From Deltaproteobacteria bacterium (lineage in GTDB: Bacteria; Desulfobacterota; Desulfobacteria; Desulfobacterales; Desulfosarcinaceae): 64,000 nucleotides of DNA. A model generated the notes under the pieces. The model made no database searches, was not told the origin of the DNA, and saw only the letters and a program-made list of their open reading frames with translations. How positions within the stretch are numbered: the stretch's first letter is position 1; every line of letters starts with the position of its first letter. Of this stretch, positions 52,737-61,584 are shown piece after piece. Both the position numbers and the translations under genes were made by a program. The stretch is from NCBI GenBank assembly GCA_021824175.1, contig JAKALP010000005.1:124001-188000 (forward strand), in the 5' to 3' direction.

Positions 52737-55370
52737 ATGAGTGATACGGATCAAGATAAAGCCCCTCCAGGGGATGCCGCCGGTGATGACGAACTGGAAA
52801 GTTTGAGCGCCGATGAAAAGGCCGCCTTTGAAAAAATAATGGCGGAAATTGCCGCGGCCACCGGTGGCAAAACCACCGCTCCGGCAGCCAAGGAAAAACC
52901 CAAGGCCGCTCCGGCCGCGAAAGCCCCCCCAGCCGCTACAACGCCTCCCGAACAAAACGCAAAAACCGCTCCGCCCCCATCGCCCACGCCAGGAGCGGCT
53001 CCTGAGGCGGCCTCGTTATCAGAACAGGCTGAGAGCGATGCTGGCAACACTCCCTCCGAACCAGCGCCCGCCGGGGAGTCAGAAGCGGAACAATCCCCTG
53101 CGCCGCCCTCCGATGCCCAACCGGCCGAAGAAGATCTTTCCAATGACCAGCAGGCCGCGCTGGACCAGATCATGGCCGAAATCGAGTCCAAACGCAAAGG
53201 GGAGGAGAAGAAGGAACCGCCTGCGGCCGAAAACAAGCCCGAAGAAGATCTCTCCACGGATCAACAGGCGGCATTGGACCAGATCATGGCGGAGATCGGG
53301 TCCAAACGCAAAAATGAAAAGACGCCGGAGGCCCCCAGCCCCCCCCCCAGTACCCAAGCTTCAGCCGATGACGAGCTCAACGCGGATCAGCAAGCGGCGC
53401 TGGATCAGATCATGGCGGAGATCGGGTCCAAACGCAAAGCCGATGAGAAGAGCGAAGAGAAGAATACACCACCGCCGGATGCCCAACCCGAAGAAGATCT
53501 TTCCAATGATCAGCAGGCGGCGCTGGATCAGATCATGGCTGAAATTCAATCCAAGCGTAAAGCCGAAGATTCACCCAGTACGGCGGCCGCAGAGGACAAA
53601 ACACCGGCGAAAGAACAACCCGCCGACCAGGATCAGGAGGCCGCCCTACAAAATATTCTCAACGAAATCGGCGCTAAAAAAGCGGCCAACAACGCTAAAA
53701 TAGCCACGAAAGCAGATGCCGATGAGCTTTCGGCTGAAATGAACGCCAATGGCTCCGAAGCGGACAAACCCCAGAACGATCAGAGCCAAGCACGCAAAGA
53801 AAGTCTTTCGTTAACGGAGTTTGACGACGAATTAAACAATTTGCTTTCCGCTTCGCCCAAAACCGCCGGCACAAAGACCGAGAATAAAGAGATCAAAGGC
53901 AGCGATTCCGGCAGTGGGGAAATTACTCCAGCGAAGCCCACCGTCGAGGGGCAACCGCGAAAGGATGGAGAAAGACCCAAGGATTTTCCGATCCTCAAAG
54001 AGGTATCCGACCTGCCGCCTTCCCAGAACGGGAAGAAGAGCAAGCCGAAGAAGGAAGGAAGCACAAAAGGCTGGCATCGCTGGATGCGCAAAGTAATGTA
54101 TGCGGGTGCCGGCATGACCATCATTATAGTTTTGGGTGCATCCGGTTTCTGGGCTTTTCGCCATTTCTTCCCCAACAAATCCCAACAGTGGGTCTCCATA
54201 TGGCAGACCTCGGCGCCAACGCATGAAGAAGTAAAAACCGTTCCAGAACAGACCAAACCGGCCCAGGAAACAAAACCCAACGAAACCACAGATTCGCAAT
54301 CTTCCACCGCGGCTTTGCCCGGCCCTCTCGTGCCGGAACAGGCCAAGGTCCAGGAAGAATCCAAGGTTGAATTGCCCGCCTTGCCGCCGCCCAAACGGCA
54401 GGAGATTGAGCCCCCTTCGGTCATGCTGGCCCATATGAAAAAAGATTTAACCGCGGCCCACAAGCAGATCCAGGCCAGAATTTACGACATCCAGCAATTA
54501 AAGAGCTATTACGACCGCGGGATAGTCGAGGAGATTGAAAAGATAGAGGAGAGCCTATCCAATGGGCAAATCCCTTCCTTTGAAAAGGCCATGGCCGATA
54601 AAAAGATCGAATTGAGCCTGCGGGCCATGCAACACCGGCAGACCTATATCAACAAGCTGGATACGCCACTAGGACAGCTGATGGCCATGACCGAAGAGTT
54701 ACTCTATCTGGAACGCAAAACCCATACCTATGAGATTTTAAGCAACGGCATTAACGGATTTCCCATTGAAAATTTCAAGCAGGATGTGGCCAATACCATC
54801 GCGAGGTTCCTGCAATACAACACGCAGCTCTCCATTGATGAGGTCGAAGGGGTGCCGCCCACGCTGGGGGCGCTTTGGGACAGGGTGGTTACCGATCTCA
54901 ATAAAAAGGCCAGCACCTTGGCGCAACGCGCGCCCTTAAATCGCGCCATCAGCACCGAAATCTGCAATGGCCAATATGATCGCAAATATCTTCTGACCGC
55001 GCTGGCGCCCGCAACGGCGAAGTGCTTGATCAAGTGGGACGGTAAAGATTTGTATTTAAATAGTCTGACCGAAATATCGCCGGAGATCGCCGAAATTTTG
55101 AGCAAATGGCCGGGTGAATGGCTCAGCCTCAATGGAGTCCGGGAGCTGCCGGCTGAATCTGCCAAGTACCTTGCCGCTTGGAAGGGAAAAAGGCTGTCGC
55201 TCAATGGCTTGAGCACCTTATCGCCCGAAGCCACGGCATGCCTCTCCAAATGGCGTGGGGAGCAACTCGAAATGGTGGGGCTCAAATCCATTGGCCGCTG
55301 GGAAAACTACGGTACGCGGTTATTTCTGTCGGAAGGATTGCGACGGCAATTGGAGGCTCAGTTGCAATGA
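52737..55370 (+). CDS. single-span membrane protein with six cytoplasmic repeats and LRR-like periplasmic repeats
   Basis: The 877-residue protein is not of a family I recognise. It starts with six copies of LSxDQQAALDQIMAEI-like repeats (residues about 23, 134, 172, 214, 255 and 297), each followed by SKRK or AKK in most copies and separated by Pro/Ala/Glu-rich linkers. A membrane helix follows at about 453-475 (YAGAGMTIIIVLGASGFWAF), then a Pro-rich spacer, an alpha-helical region and three to four C-terminal repeats of 23-26 residues with LSLNGLSTLSPEA character (from 771). With no signal peptide, repeats one to six should be cytoplasmic. Its TGA overlaps the ATG of the next gene. A role linking cytoplasm and envelope is inferred. 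Confidence 0.8.
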   Translation: MSDTDQDKAPPGDAAGDDELESLSADEKAAFEKIMAEIAAATGGKTTAPAAKEKPKAAPAAKAPPAATTPPEQNAKTAPPPSPTPGAAPEAASLSEQAESDAGNTPSEPAPAGESEAEQSPAPPSDAQPAEEDLSNDQQAALDQIMAEIESKRKGEEKKEPPAAENKPEEDLSTDQQAALDQIMAEIGSKRKNEKTPEAPSPPPSTQASADDELNADQQAALDQIMAEIGSKRKADEKSEEKNTPPPDAQPEEDLSNDQQAALDQIMAEIQSKRKAEDSPSTAAAEDKTPAKEQPADQDQEAALQNILNEIGAKKAANNAKIATKADADELSAEMNANGSEADKPQNDQSQARKESLSLTEFDDELNNLLSASPKTAGTKTENKEIKGSDSGSGEITPAKPTVEGQPRKDGERPKDFPILKEVSDLPPSQNGKKSKPKKEGSTKGWHRWMRKVMYAGAGMTIIIVLGASGFWAFRHFFPNKSQQWVSIWQTSAPTHEEVKTVPEQTKPAQETKPNETTDSQSSTAALPGPLVPEQAKVQEESKVELPALPPPKRQEIEPPSVMLAHMKKDLTAAHKQIQARIYDIQQLKSYYDRGIVEEIEKIEESLSNGQIPSFEKAMADKKIELSLRAMQHRQTYINKLDTPLGQLMAMTEELLYLERKTHTYEILSNGINGFPIENFKQDVANTIARFLQYNTQLSIDEVEGVPPTLGALWDRVVTDLNKKASTLAQRAPLNRAISTEICNGQYDRKYLLTALAPATAKCLIKWDGKDLYLNSLTEISPEIAEILSKWPGEWLSLNGVRELPAESAKYLAAWKGKRLSLNGLSTLSPEATACLSKWRGEQLEMVGLKSIGRWENYGTRLFLSEGLRRQLEAQLQ

Positions 55371-55951
55371 TGACATCATATTTGAGATTACTGTGGGCAA
55401 CCGCCCTTTTAACCATCGCGATCATTGGTGGCCTGGTGGCGGCCACTCCGCTCCAAGCCAATCCCAAACAAGAAGAACTGGAACGCAAAATCGCGGATCT
55501 GGCTTTGCTCCAACAGCAGCTGGGGGATCGCCTGGCTCAGGCCCAGGCCATGCGCAGCAGCTTGAATGAACAGCAGACGGAGCTTGCATCAGAGATCCGT
55601 ACGCTTGCCAAAAGCCTGAAAGTAGAGACCTTGCAACAGGCCGACCAGCATTTGCGCCTGCACTACAACCTGCATTTGCTGCGCACCATACTGACCTACA
55701 TGGATGAACTGGATAACAAGATCCAATACTACCAATCCGGGCGCGAACGGCTCAGTTATTTGGGCAGCCTGGCCCAAGACGACATCCGTATGATCGCCAC
55801 CATGAATGATTTGAAGATCGACGCCCTCACCACCCAAATCTCCCTGGTAATCAACCGCTACCTGCCTGAAGCGCATATCATGCAGATCGACCCGCAACAG
55901 ATCACGATCATGCCGGTCCAAAGGGTCTGGGAACGAATAATGCAACCATAG
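55367..55951 (+). CDS. periplasmic coiled-coil protein, partner of the repeat protein
   Basis: The 194-residue protein has signal peptide YLRLLWATALLTIAIIGGLVAATPLQA, then coiled coil (KQEELERKIADLALLQQQLG and RLAQAQAMRSSLNEQQTELA), then a helical domain with a hydrophobic C-terminal strand (QQITIMPVQRVWERIM). The ATG overlaps the stop of the repeat-protein gene (ATGA), with GGAGG 9 bases upstream, so translation is coupled. Nothing is known about its function. It may bind the periplasmic part of its operon partner. Confidence 0.78.
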   Translation: MMTSYLRLLWATALLTIAIIGGLVAATPLQANPKQEELERKIADLALLQQQLGDRLAQAQAMRSSLNEQQTELASEIRTLAKSLKVETLQQADQHLRLHYNLHLLRTILTYMDELDNKIQYYQSGRERLSYLGSLAQDDIRMIATMNDLKIDALTTQISLVINRYLPEAHIMQIDPQQITIMPVQRVWERIMQP

Positions 55952-55983
55952 CCGCACCGTCGGAAAGAAATTCCGATCTAACT

Positions 55984-56982
55984 TTACTTCTTTATGACAC
56001 CGCCAATAATCCCCGACTCCGTAGGGCCTTTGTAGGCCGTGCGTTCAATCTGGGTGACCCCGGCCGATTTTAAAATCTCCACTAACTCCATCTGCGAATA
56101 AGAGCGGCCCTCGCCGGTGCCTAGAAGCATATTGAGGGAGAATAGCGTGGGATACAGAGGCCCGTCCTTGGTATCTGTCAGGATGAATTCGTGGATGAAG
56201 ATTTTGGCGCCTGGTGACAGTACTTTGACTACTTTGGCGATAATGTTGCGGCATTCACCGGGACCCTGGGCATGCAGAATGTGAGAGAGCCAGGCGGTAT
56301 CATATTGACCTGGCAGTTCGTCGCTCAAATAATCGCCGGCGGAAAATTGGATGCGCTGGGAGAGGCCAAAGCGGGCAATGGTTTTTTCCGCGACAGGTTG
56401 AGTGGTGGGCAGATCAAATACCACGGCTTCGAGCCGTGGATTTTTTTGACAAAAATGGATGGCATAGGTTCCGGGTCCACCACCCAGGTCTATCAATTTA
56501 TGCTGCCGGCGCAAATCTATATGGTCGGCGATGGCGGTGGCCTGCTGCATGGCCTGGTTAAACATGCCCATAAGAAAAGCTTCCCGCTCCTGGTCGTCGC
56601 CATGGGATGCGCGCCGACGCACCGCTTTGCCCAATTTCACAGCTTCATCCAGTCGCGTCCATGATGGGGCTAAATAGTGGTGATGCAGGATCATATATCC
56701 AATGAATTCATCCGCACCCTCCACCAGGTAGCGCCGGGCGGCGTCGCTCAATTCATACCGGTCTTGTTTCTTTGACAACAAGGCCATGGCGCTGAGCGCA
56801 TCGAGCAATCGGGCTGTGGCGGCCTCGTCCGCCTCAGCCCGACCTGCCACGGTCCGGGCCGTCATGGCGCCAGAGGCCAGTATTGAAAAAATCCGCAATT
56901 TTACGCCGGCATGCAGTGCAAACGCCTGCCAGTAACTGCCGGAGAGCCTGAGCAATGTCCCGGGGTGCCATGTTTGTTCCAT
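55984..56982 (-). CDS. O-methyltransferase family 2-like SAM enzyme
   Basis: The 332-residue enzyme has an N-terminal winged-helix dimerisation domain and a C-terminal SAM domain: LIDLGGGPGTYAIHFC motif, VVFDLPTTQPVAEKTI, YDTAWLSHILHAQGPGEC, and IFIHEFILTDTKDGP. It resembles hydroxyneurosporene/acetylserotonin O-methyltransferases. The substrate is unknown; no biosynthetic cluster surrounds it. Confidence 0.86.
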   Translation of the reverse strand: MEQTWHPGTLLRLSGSYWQAFALHAGVKLRIFSILASGAMTARTVAGRAEADEAATARLLDALSAMALLSKKQDRYELSDAARRYLVEGADEFIGYMILHHHYLAPSWTRLDEAVKLGKAVRRRASHGDDQEREAFLMGMFNQAMQQATAIADHIDLRRQHKLIDLGGGPGTYAIHFCQKNPRLEAVVFDLPTTQPVAEKTIARFGLSQRIQFSAGDYLSDELPGQYDTAWLSHILHAQGPGECRNIIAKVVKVLSPGAKIFIHEFILTDTKDGPLYPTLFSLNMLLGTGEGRSYSQMELVEILKSAGVTQIERTAYKGPTESGIIGGVIKK

Positions 56983-57140
56983 CGTGCTGATCTCCTTTGG
57001 CGTGTGGTTTAAGTTAATGACACTTACTGGCCACTATGGTCTTGCGGGGTCCCATTTTCCACTTGCCCGACAAGCGGTTCGACCCTATATTGCCGGTTCG
57101 TTAAGCTACTCGTCAATCCCCTCGGGGGAAAGGAGAACCA

Positions 57141-57755
57141 ATGGCAGCAGAATCCAAAGTCCTTAAAGGATATGTTAAAACCGAAAACATGATCTTGATC
57201 GTCGCTCTGGCTGTGGCCATCGGCTTTGTCGGCGGCGTGATCTTCAGCGCTTATCGGGCTTCCAAATCAGGTCCGATCGCCGGGCCAGCCGCTTCCTCGG
57301 CGTCCGTGTCCGAAGATCAAAAGAAAATGCTGTCGGCATTAAAAGAGCGAGTCAACAAGAATCCAAACGATTTAGAGGCCTGGACCCAGTTGGGCCATCT
57401 TTACTTTGATATGGATCAACCCCGGGATGCCATTGAAGCCTACGAGCATTCTCTAAAATTAGACGGCAACCGGCCGGATGTGTGGACCGACCTGGGAGTC
57501 ATGTACCGGCGCAATGAAGAACCTCAAAAAGCGGTGGAAAAATTCGACCAGGCCCTGAAGCTTAACCCAAATCATCAAATCGCCCTCTACAATAAAGGCA
57601 TTGTCCTGATGCATGATTTAAAAGATCCAAAAGGCGCCATCGCGGCCTGGGAGGCGCTGCTGGCCATTAATCCCGAAGCCCGTACCCCCAACGGCGATCT
57701 TCTTCGGGATATCGTTCAGCAACTCAAACAAATGCAGACCGGCGCATCACAATAG
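57141..57755 (+). CDS. membrane-anchored TPR protein
   Basis: The 204-residue protein has one N-terminal membrane helix (MILIVALAVAIGFVGGVIFSAY) and at least three TPR motifs (AWTQLGHLYFDMDQPRDAIEAYEHSLKL, VWTDLGVMYRRNEEPQKAVEKFDQALKL, ALYNKGIVLMHDLKDPKGAIAAWEALL). It has the layout of CcmH/NrfG-type TPR proteins, but no cytochrome-maturation genes lie near. AAAGGAGAACC precedes the ATG. The NUDIX gene follows 12 bp later, so they are co-transcribed. Confidence 0.86.
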   Translation: MAAESKVLKGYVKTENMILIVALAVAIGFVGGVIFSAYRASKSGPIAGPAASSASVSEDQKKMLSALKERVNKNPNDLEAWTQLGHLYFDMDQPRDAIEAYEHSLKLDGNRPDVWTDLGVMYRRNEEPQKAVEKFDQALKLNPNHQIALYNKGIVLMHDLKDPKGAIAAWEALLAINPEARTPNGDLLRDIVQQLKQMQTGASQ

Positions 57756-57767
57756 AAAGATACTGTC

Positions 57768-58298
57768 ATGACTGCTCGTGTGAATCATCGTCAAACCCTC
57801 CGGAAAGGTCGGGTTTTCGAAGTCACTTTGGAAAATGTCACTTTTAGCAACGGCTTTACCGCCGATATGGAGATTATCCGCCATCCCGGCGCCTCGGCCA
57901 TTGTCCCACTCACCGAAGATGAACAAGTGGTGTTGCTCAAACAGTACCGTCACGCCATCGGCACCTTCATCTGGGAAATTCCGGCAGGCACATTTAACGG
58001 CCAGGAAGATCCCCTGGTCTGCGCCCGGCGCGAACTCACCGAGGAGACCGGTTTTACCGCCGCGGTCTGGGACCGCCTGGGAGCCATTACGCCGGTGCCG
58101 GGATACTCTGACGAGCGCATTCAAATTTTTCTGGCCCGCCAACTGCAACCCGCGGCCCAGCACCTGGATCAGGATGAGTTCCTGGAGGTCCACCACGTGC
58201 CGCTGAATCAAGTGGTGGAGATGATCGTCAAAGGCGAAATTCAGGATGCCAAGACCGTGATGGGCATCTTTTTAACACTGCAAAAGCTGAAGCGATGA
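57768..58298 (+). CDS. NUDIX hydrolase, ADP-ribose pyrophosphatase type
   Basis: The 176-residue enzyme has a Nudix box Gx5Ex7RExxEExGF (IPAGTFNGQEDPLVCARREL, then TEETGF). The LLKQYRHAIGTFIWEIPAG lead-in is typical of ADP-ribose pyrophosphatases. It follows the TPR gene closely, without a strong ribosome site. A house-cleaning role on nucleotide sugars is likely. Confidence 0.9.
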   Translation: MTARVNHRQTLRKGRVFEVTLENVTFSNGFTADMEIIRHPGASAIVPLTEDEQVVLLKQYRHAIGTFIWEIPAGTFNGQEDPLVCARRELTEETGFTAAVWDRLGAITPVPGYSDERIQIFLARQLQPAAQHLDQDEFLEVHHVPLNQVVEMIVKGEIQDAKTVMGIFLTLQKLKR

Positions 58299-58305
58299 AA
58301 ATCCA

Positions 58306-58896
58306 TCACTGCTGCTTGCCAAAAGCCGCTTCGATTTCGCGGTCCAGGGTTTCATTGGCGTTTTTGGCCTGGAACTCTTGCCATTTGGCACTGTTTTGTT
58401 GATAGCCCTGAATCACCTGGCGCCGCACGGATGCTTCCACGGCGTCCTTATCGATCACCATCAATACAAATACTTCTGACTTGGGCGATATCCAGATGTC
58501 TTTCTGACGGGAGCCTGCCAAGGTTTCGTCTGTAACCAGTTTAGCGACCTGCTTGGAAAAGGCATCCAGAGTCTGCTCATCTCCCATGCCGGCTTGCTGG
58601 GAAAAATTATTAACCAAGCTTCTGACCTTTACCGAGATCTGCCGGGCCAATTCACTGCGGCCGTTGCTCATGGCCTCGGTACGGGCGAACTGCATCCCGC
58701 CTTTGCCGATGATGGCTGAGCCCACCCCGGAGAAAACATCGTCCTTGCTGCCCGAAAGCACCCAGGCGGGAGCGTTGTCATACTCTTTTTTCAACTCCTT
58801 ATTGTCTATTTTGGCCTTGGCGCCGCTGCTGCATCCCATCACCCCGATACCAAATACCAGAAGAACAATCATCATAAGTAGAAATGCTCGCTTCAT
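58306..58896 (-). CDS. LPP20-family lipoprotein
   Basis: The 196-residue lipoprotein has lipobox GVMGC with Cys22, followed by SSGAKAKID and an LPP20-like domain (PAWVLSGSKDDVFSGVGSAIIGKGGMQFARTEAMSNGRSELA in shared pattern). GGAGGAGAAATT precedes the ATG. It is the last of four envelope lipoprotein genes (lpoB, COG3014-like, second LPP20-like, this one) on the minus strand. Role: outer-membrane lipoprotein, function unknown. Confidence 0.85.
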   Translation of the reverse strand: MKRAFLLMMIVLLVFGIGVMGCSSGAKAKIDNKELKKEYDNAPAWVLSGSKDDVFSGVGSAIIGKGGMQFARTEAMSNGRSELARQISVKVRSLVNNFSQQAGMGDEQTLDAFSKQVAKLVTDETLAGSRQKDIWISPKSEVFVLMVIDKDAVEASVRRQVIQGYQQNSAKWQEFQAKNANETLDREIEAAFGKQQ

Positions 58897-59044
58897 AATT
58901 TCTCCTCCATCTTGGAAGTAAAATCAAAACCCCTTAAGTTGTTTATAGTTGAAGAATTTCTATTTAAGGGATGTAGAAAAAGCGGTATCTTAAGAAATTC
59001 TGCTTCCCTAAGCATACATAAGCGAAAAAACACCCTTAGTCATT

Positions 59045-59123
59045 AGGCGCCTTTGTGCCTCAGCCCCTTTGTGCCTTTGTGCCCTTGCTCCTCAGTCCCT
59101 TAGTCCCTTTGTCCCTCAGTCCC
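59045..59123. repeat. 8-bp imperfect tandem repeat at the end of a lipoprotein gene
   Basis: Read on the minus strand the units are GGGACTGA, GGGACAAA, GGGACTAA, GGGACTGA, then GGAGCAA, GGGCACAAA, GGCACAAA, GGGGCTGA and GGCACAAA, about nine or ten copies. The first copies are in the last codons of the 59100-60131 gene and supply its stop. Such units can slip and change the C-terminus. Confidence 0.75.
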
Positions 59124-60131
59124 ATTTTTCGCAACCGCTTCCACCCCCAGACTCCCCATGGCCTGAGCAATTTTGTCGGCCGCCTGCTGGGCCAACTGGT
59201 CGATCCCTCTGCGCCGGGCCTCGTTTTCATCCATGTGACCCTTGCGCACATTTTCGCTGAAGGCCGCGATTTCACTGCCCGTGTCCTGATCAACGATGGA
59301 AAGATCGGCCAGGGCGCGCACGAATTTGGCGTCTGGATTATCCAAGGCCAGCGGCTGAAAGTAAAGCTTTCCAGTGATCAACCCAGCGGCCTGATCGGCA
59401 CTCTTGGCAAGGAGATAACCCTGGGCCGTGATCAGCGCGCCCAGACGATGACTGAACAAATCCGCTACTTCGCCGTTGATCTGCAGAAAAAAAGTGGCCT
59501 GCTGAAGCAACTGCTGCCGCTCGGTCAAAATAGCGGTCAGATCCGTATCATAGGGCATGGCCGGCCGCCCCAGGACCGACAAACGGCTTTCGGTCAAAGC
59601 CATCTGGCCCATCAGCGCAGCCAATCGATTCAGCGCGATCAAGCGTGGCAGCCGGCCTTTGACTGCTGGAAGCGCGCTCGTGCCGGCGTCCAGCTCTGAT
59701 TCAATGCGCTCCAACTCCCGGCGCCAGCGGCCCGCGGCCTGATCACGATCCAAAACCGCCAGGGCGCTAAATCCGCCGGCTTCCTTATCCGGGTGCACCC
59801 AACCGATTTGAGCGCCTTCCAGTTGGACATCGGTTTCGACCTGAATCAGTTGATCCACCTGCTTTTCGAACTGTTCATCCTTGGCCTCTGTAATATAGGA
59901 ATTGGCTCGAGTTTGAGTTTCAGCACGCACGCGGGAGTGAAATATGCCAGCCAGGGCAGCCATGGCGGCGCGCTTGGCCTCACCCTGGGTGGGCCCGGAA
60001 GCTTCGGCGGTCAAATACTTTTTGGCATCGTAGGTCTGAGTCTGGGCTTCTTCCGGGCGCGGTTTACTGCCGGCACAAGCAAAAATAACGACTGATAGAA
60101 TAACGGCCAGGATTGTCATAATGGGTTTCAT
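59100..60131 (-). CDS. LPP20-like lipoprotein, large
   Basis: The 343-residue lipoprotein has a signal with lipobox VIFAC (Cys19), and an N-terminal LPP20-like half (KYLTAEASGPTQGEAKRAAMAALAGIF). The rest is mixed helix with VLDRDQAAGRWRRELERIES and a C-terminal region with ALADLSIVDQDTGSEI. GGAGAAAAATT precedes the ATG. It lies after the COG3014-like gene by 22 bp. The last residues and the TAA come from an 8-bp tandem repeat, so the true C-terminus may vary between strains. Confidence 0.82.
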   Translation of the reverse strand: MKPIMTILAVILSVVIFACAGSKPRPEEAQTQTYDAKKYLTAEASGPTQGEAKRAAMAALAGIFHSRVRAETQTRANSYITEAKDEQFEKQVDQLIQVETDVQLEGAQIGWVHPDKEAGGFSALAVLDRDQAAGRWRRELERIESELDAGTSALPAVKGRLPRLIALNRLAALMGQMALTESRLSVLGRPAMPYDTDLTAILTERQQLLQQATFFLQINGEVADLFSHRLGALITAQGYLLAKSADQAAGLITGKLYFQPLALDNPDAKFVRALADLSIVDQDTGSEIAAFSENVRKGHMDENEARRRGIDQLAQQAADKIAQAMGSLGVEAVAKNGTEGQRD

Positions 60132-60153
60132 AATTTTTCTCCGTTATCAACAT

Positions 60154-61494
60154 TTAATTAGAACTCGGTCGGTTAAACTGCATATCCCAGAAAAGAAACC
60201 GGGTTTGTCCGGCAGCCACCCGAACCTTTCCGAAATCACGTGTCAGAGGACCGCACGCCCCCAGTTGAATACGATATTCCCCGGGCGGCACCAGAGCCCG
60301 AGCCATCAAAATGGTGCCGGGCAAAGTTCGCCAGCTTCGGGTGTCGGCCTTTTCCAACGCCAACATGTTGGCAATATTGAGGAGCAATGCCACCGCATCC
60401 CTTTGTTGCTTATTGTCCTGGGTGTTGGCAATGCCACTGATCACCACCTGCTTGGCGACGGCTCTGGCGAGGGCTTTGGCCACTATCCGGCCTTTGCGAT
60501 CCGCCAGCGTTTTCAAGGCGATCTGGTTGATATCCGACACCAGCGCCAATCTTTCTTGATAAACGCCTTGTTCACCGTTCAATGACAGCGTCCCTGCTTC
60601 GCAAGCGCCCGCCCCAGGGGCAATCCTTGGGAAAGCTATGCTCACCGGCCCCCTGCCGGTGGGCACCACGGCAATATCCTGAACCTTATGGGGACCTTCG
60701 CCGCTGAATACAATCACCACCACCTTGCCCAGGGTCGGATCCACACCGCCCCCCTTCCAGTCATTTACCGAAGGCTCGGGCAAGACCTGGCGGGCATCGT
60801 CCATACGATTGACCGTTACGGCCATGCGCAATAAATCCTGGCTCAACATTTCCGGCATAGGGGTCCCATAAGGACGCCAATCATGCTGATAAGTACTGGC
60901 CGCGCGGGAATAGTCAATAAAAGCATCATCATAGGCACCATCGGCTTCTCGCAGCATACCGCTCAAATAGCTGGCGAAGGCGTCCTTCTTATAAACATCG
61001 TCGTCGCTGTATTTCTCGGCAAACACGCTCAACAGGGAATCCAGCCGCCGAACTTCAACCAGCGCTTCGTCCAACTCGTTCGTCTGCAAGTATCCAATGG
61101 CCGAAATCAGATGGATCATCACCCGCTCATAATCTTCTCCACTGTATGGCAAGGTATAGTCATTGGCTACAAATGCCGCAATATTGCGGCTTATGCTTTC
61201 GGTCCAGAGCTTATTGGCCAACTGATCGGCGGCATGCAGGTGCTCCTGGGCCGCAGCATAATCGCCGCATTGAAGCGCTACCATGGCCGAGTCGAGCAGG
61301 TATAGCAGCTCGTTATTGCTGCCATAAGAATCCTGGCTTTTGGCCATAATGGCCGTAGCAGCGCCACAATCGCCCGTCCGCAAGGCTTGGGAAATCTTTG
61401 GGTAGACACTTTGACCGGCGCAGCCCGCCAACGTTACCAGCACAATAACCATGGCTGCGATAAGGACGCGCTGAGATCTGAATTTATGGTTCAA
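60154..61494 (-). CDS. COG3014-like lipoprotein with TPR-like N-terminus
   Basis: The 446-residue lipoprotein has lipobox TLAGC and helical TPR-like repeats at 30-200 (GDYAAAQEHLHAADQLANKLW, TNELDEALVEVRRLDSLLSVF, AYDDAFIDYSRAASTYQHDW), then a beta-rich domain with KVVVIVFSGEGPHKV and a C-terminal RALVPPGEYRIQLGACGP. This matches the COG3014 pattern seen next to LpoB. TTG at 61494 must be the start: the only in-frame ATG is inside the signal peptide, and a TAA lies upstream. Confidence 0.85.
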   Translation of the reverse strand: MNHKFRSQRVLIAAMVIVLVTLAGCAGQSVYPKISQALRTGDCGAATAIMAKSQDSYGSNNELLYLLDSAMVALQCGDYAAAQEHLHAADQLANKLWTESISRNIAAFVANDYTLPYSGEDYERVMIHLISAIGYLQTNELDEALVEVRRLDSLLSVFAEKYSDDDVYKKDAFASYLSGMLREADGAYDDAFIDYSRAASTYQHDWRPYGTPMPEMLSQDLLRMAVTVNRMDDARQVLPEPSVNDWKGGGVDPTLGKVVVIVFSGEGPHKVQDIAVVPTGRGPVSIAFPRIAPGAGACEAGTLSLNGEQGVYQERLALVSDINQIALKTLADRKGRIVAKALARAVAKQVVISGIANTQDNKQQRDAVALLLNIANMLALEKADTRSWRTLPGTILMARALVPPGEYRIQLGACGPLTRDFGKVRVAAGQTRFLFWDMQFNRPSSN

Positions 61495-61584
61495 CGCCTG
61501 CTCGAGTAAAATGTTGGCACCTGTTGCATGAGCGGTTTAATTCGCTCGGAATGCCAAAAAATAAGATGGGTCCGGGCGAAGGGA

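Noticed and set aside
53130-53560. Regular repeats resembling a CRISPR array
   Set aside because: The repeats are in frame, code for a clear peptide motif, and the spacers are coding too.
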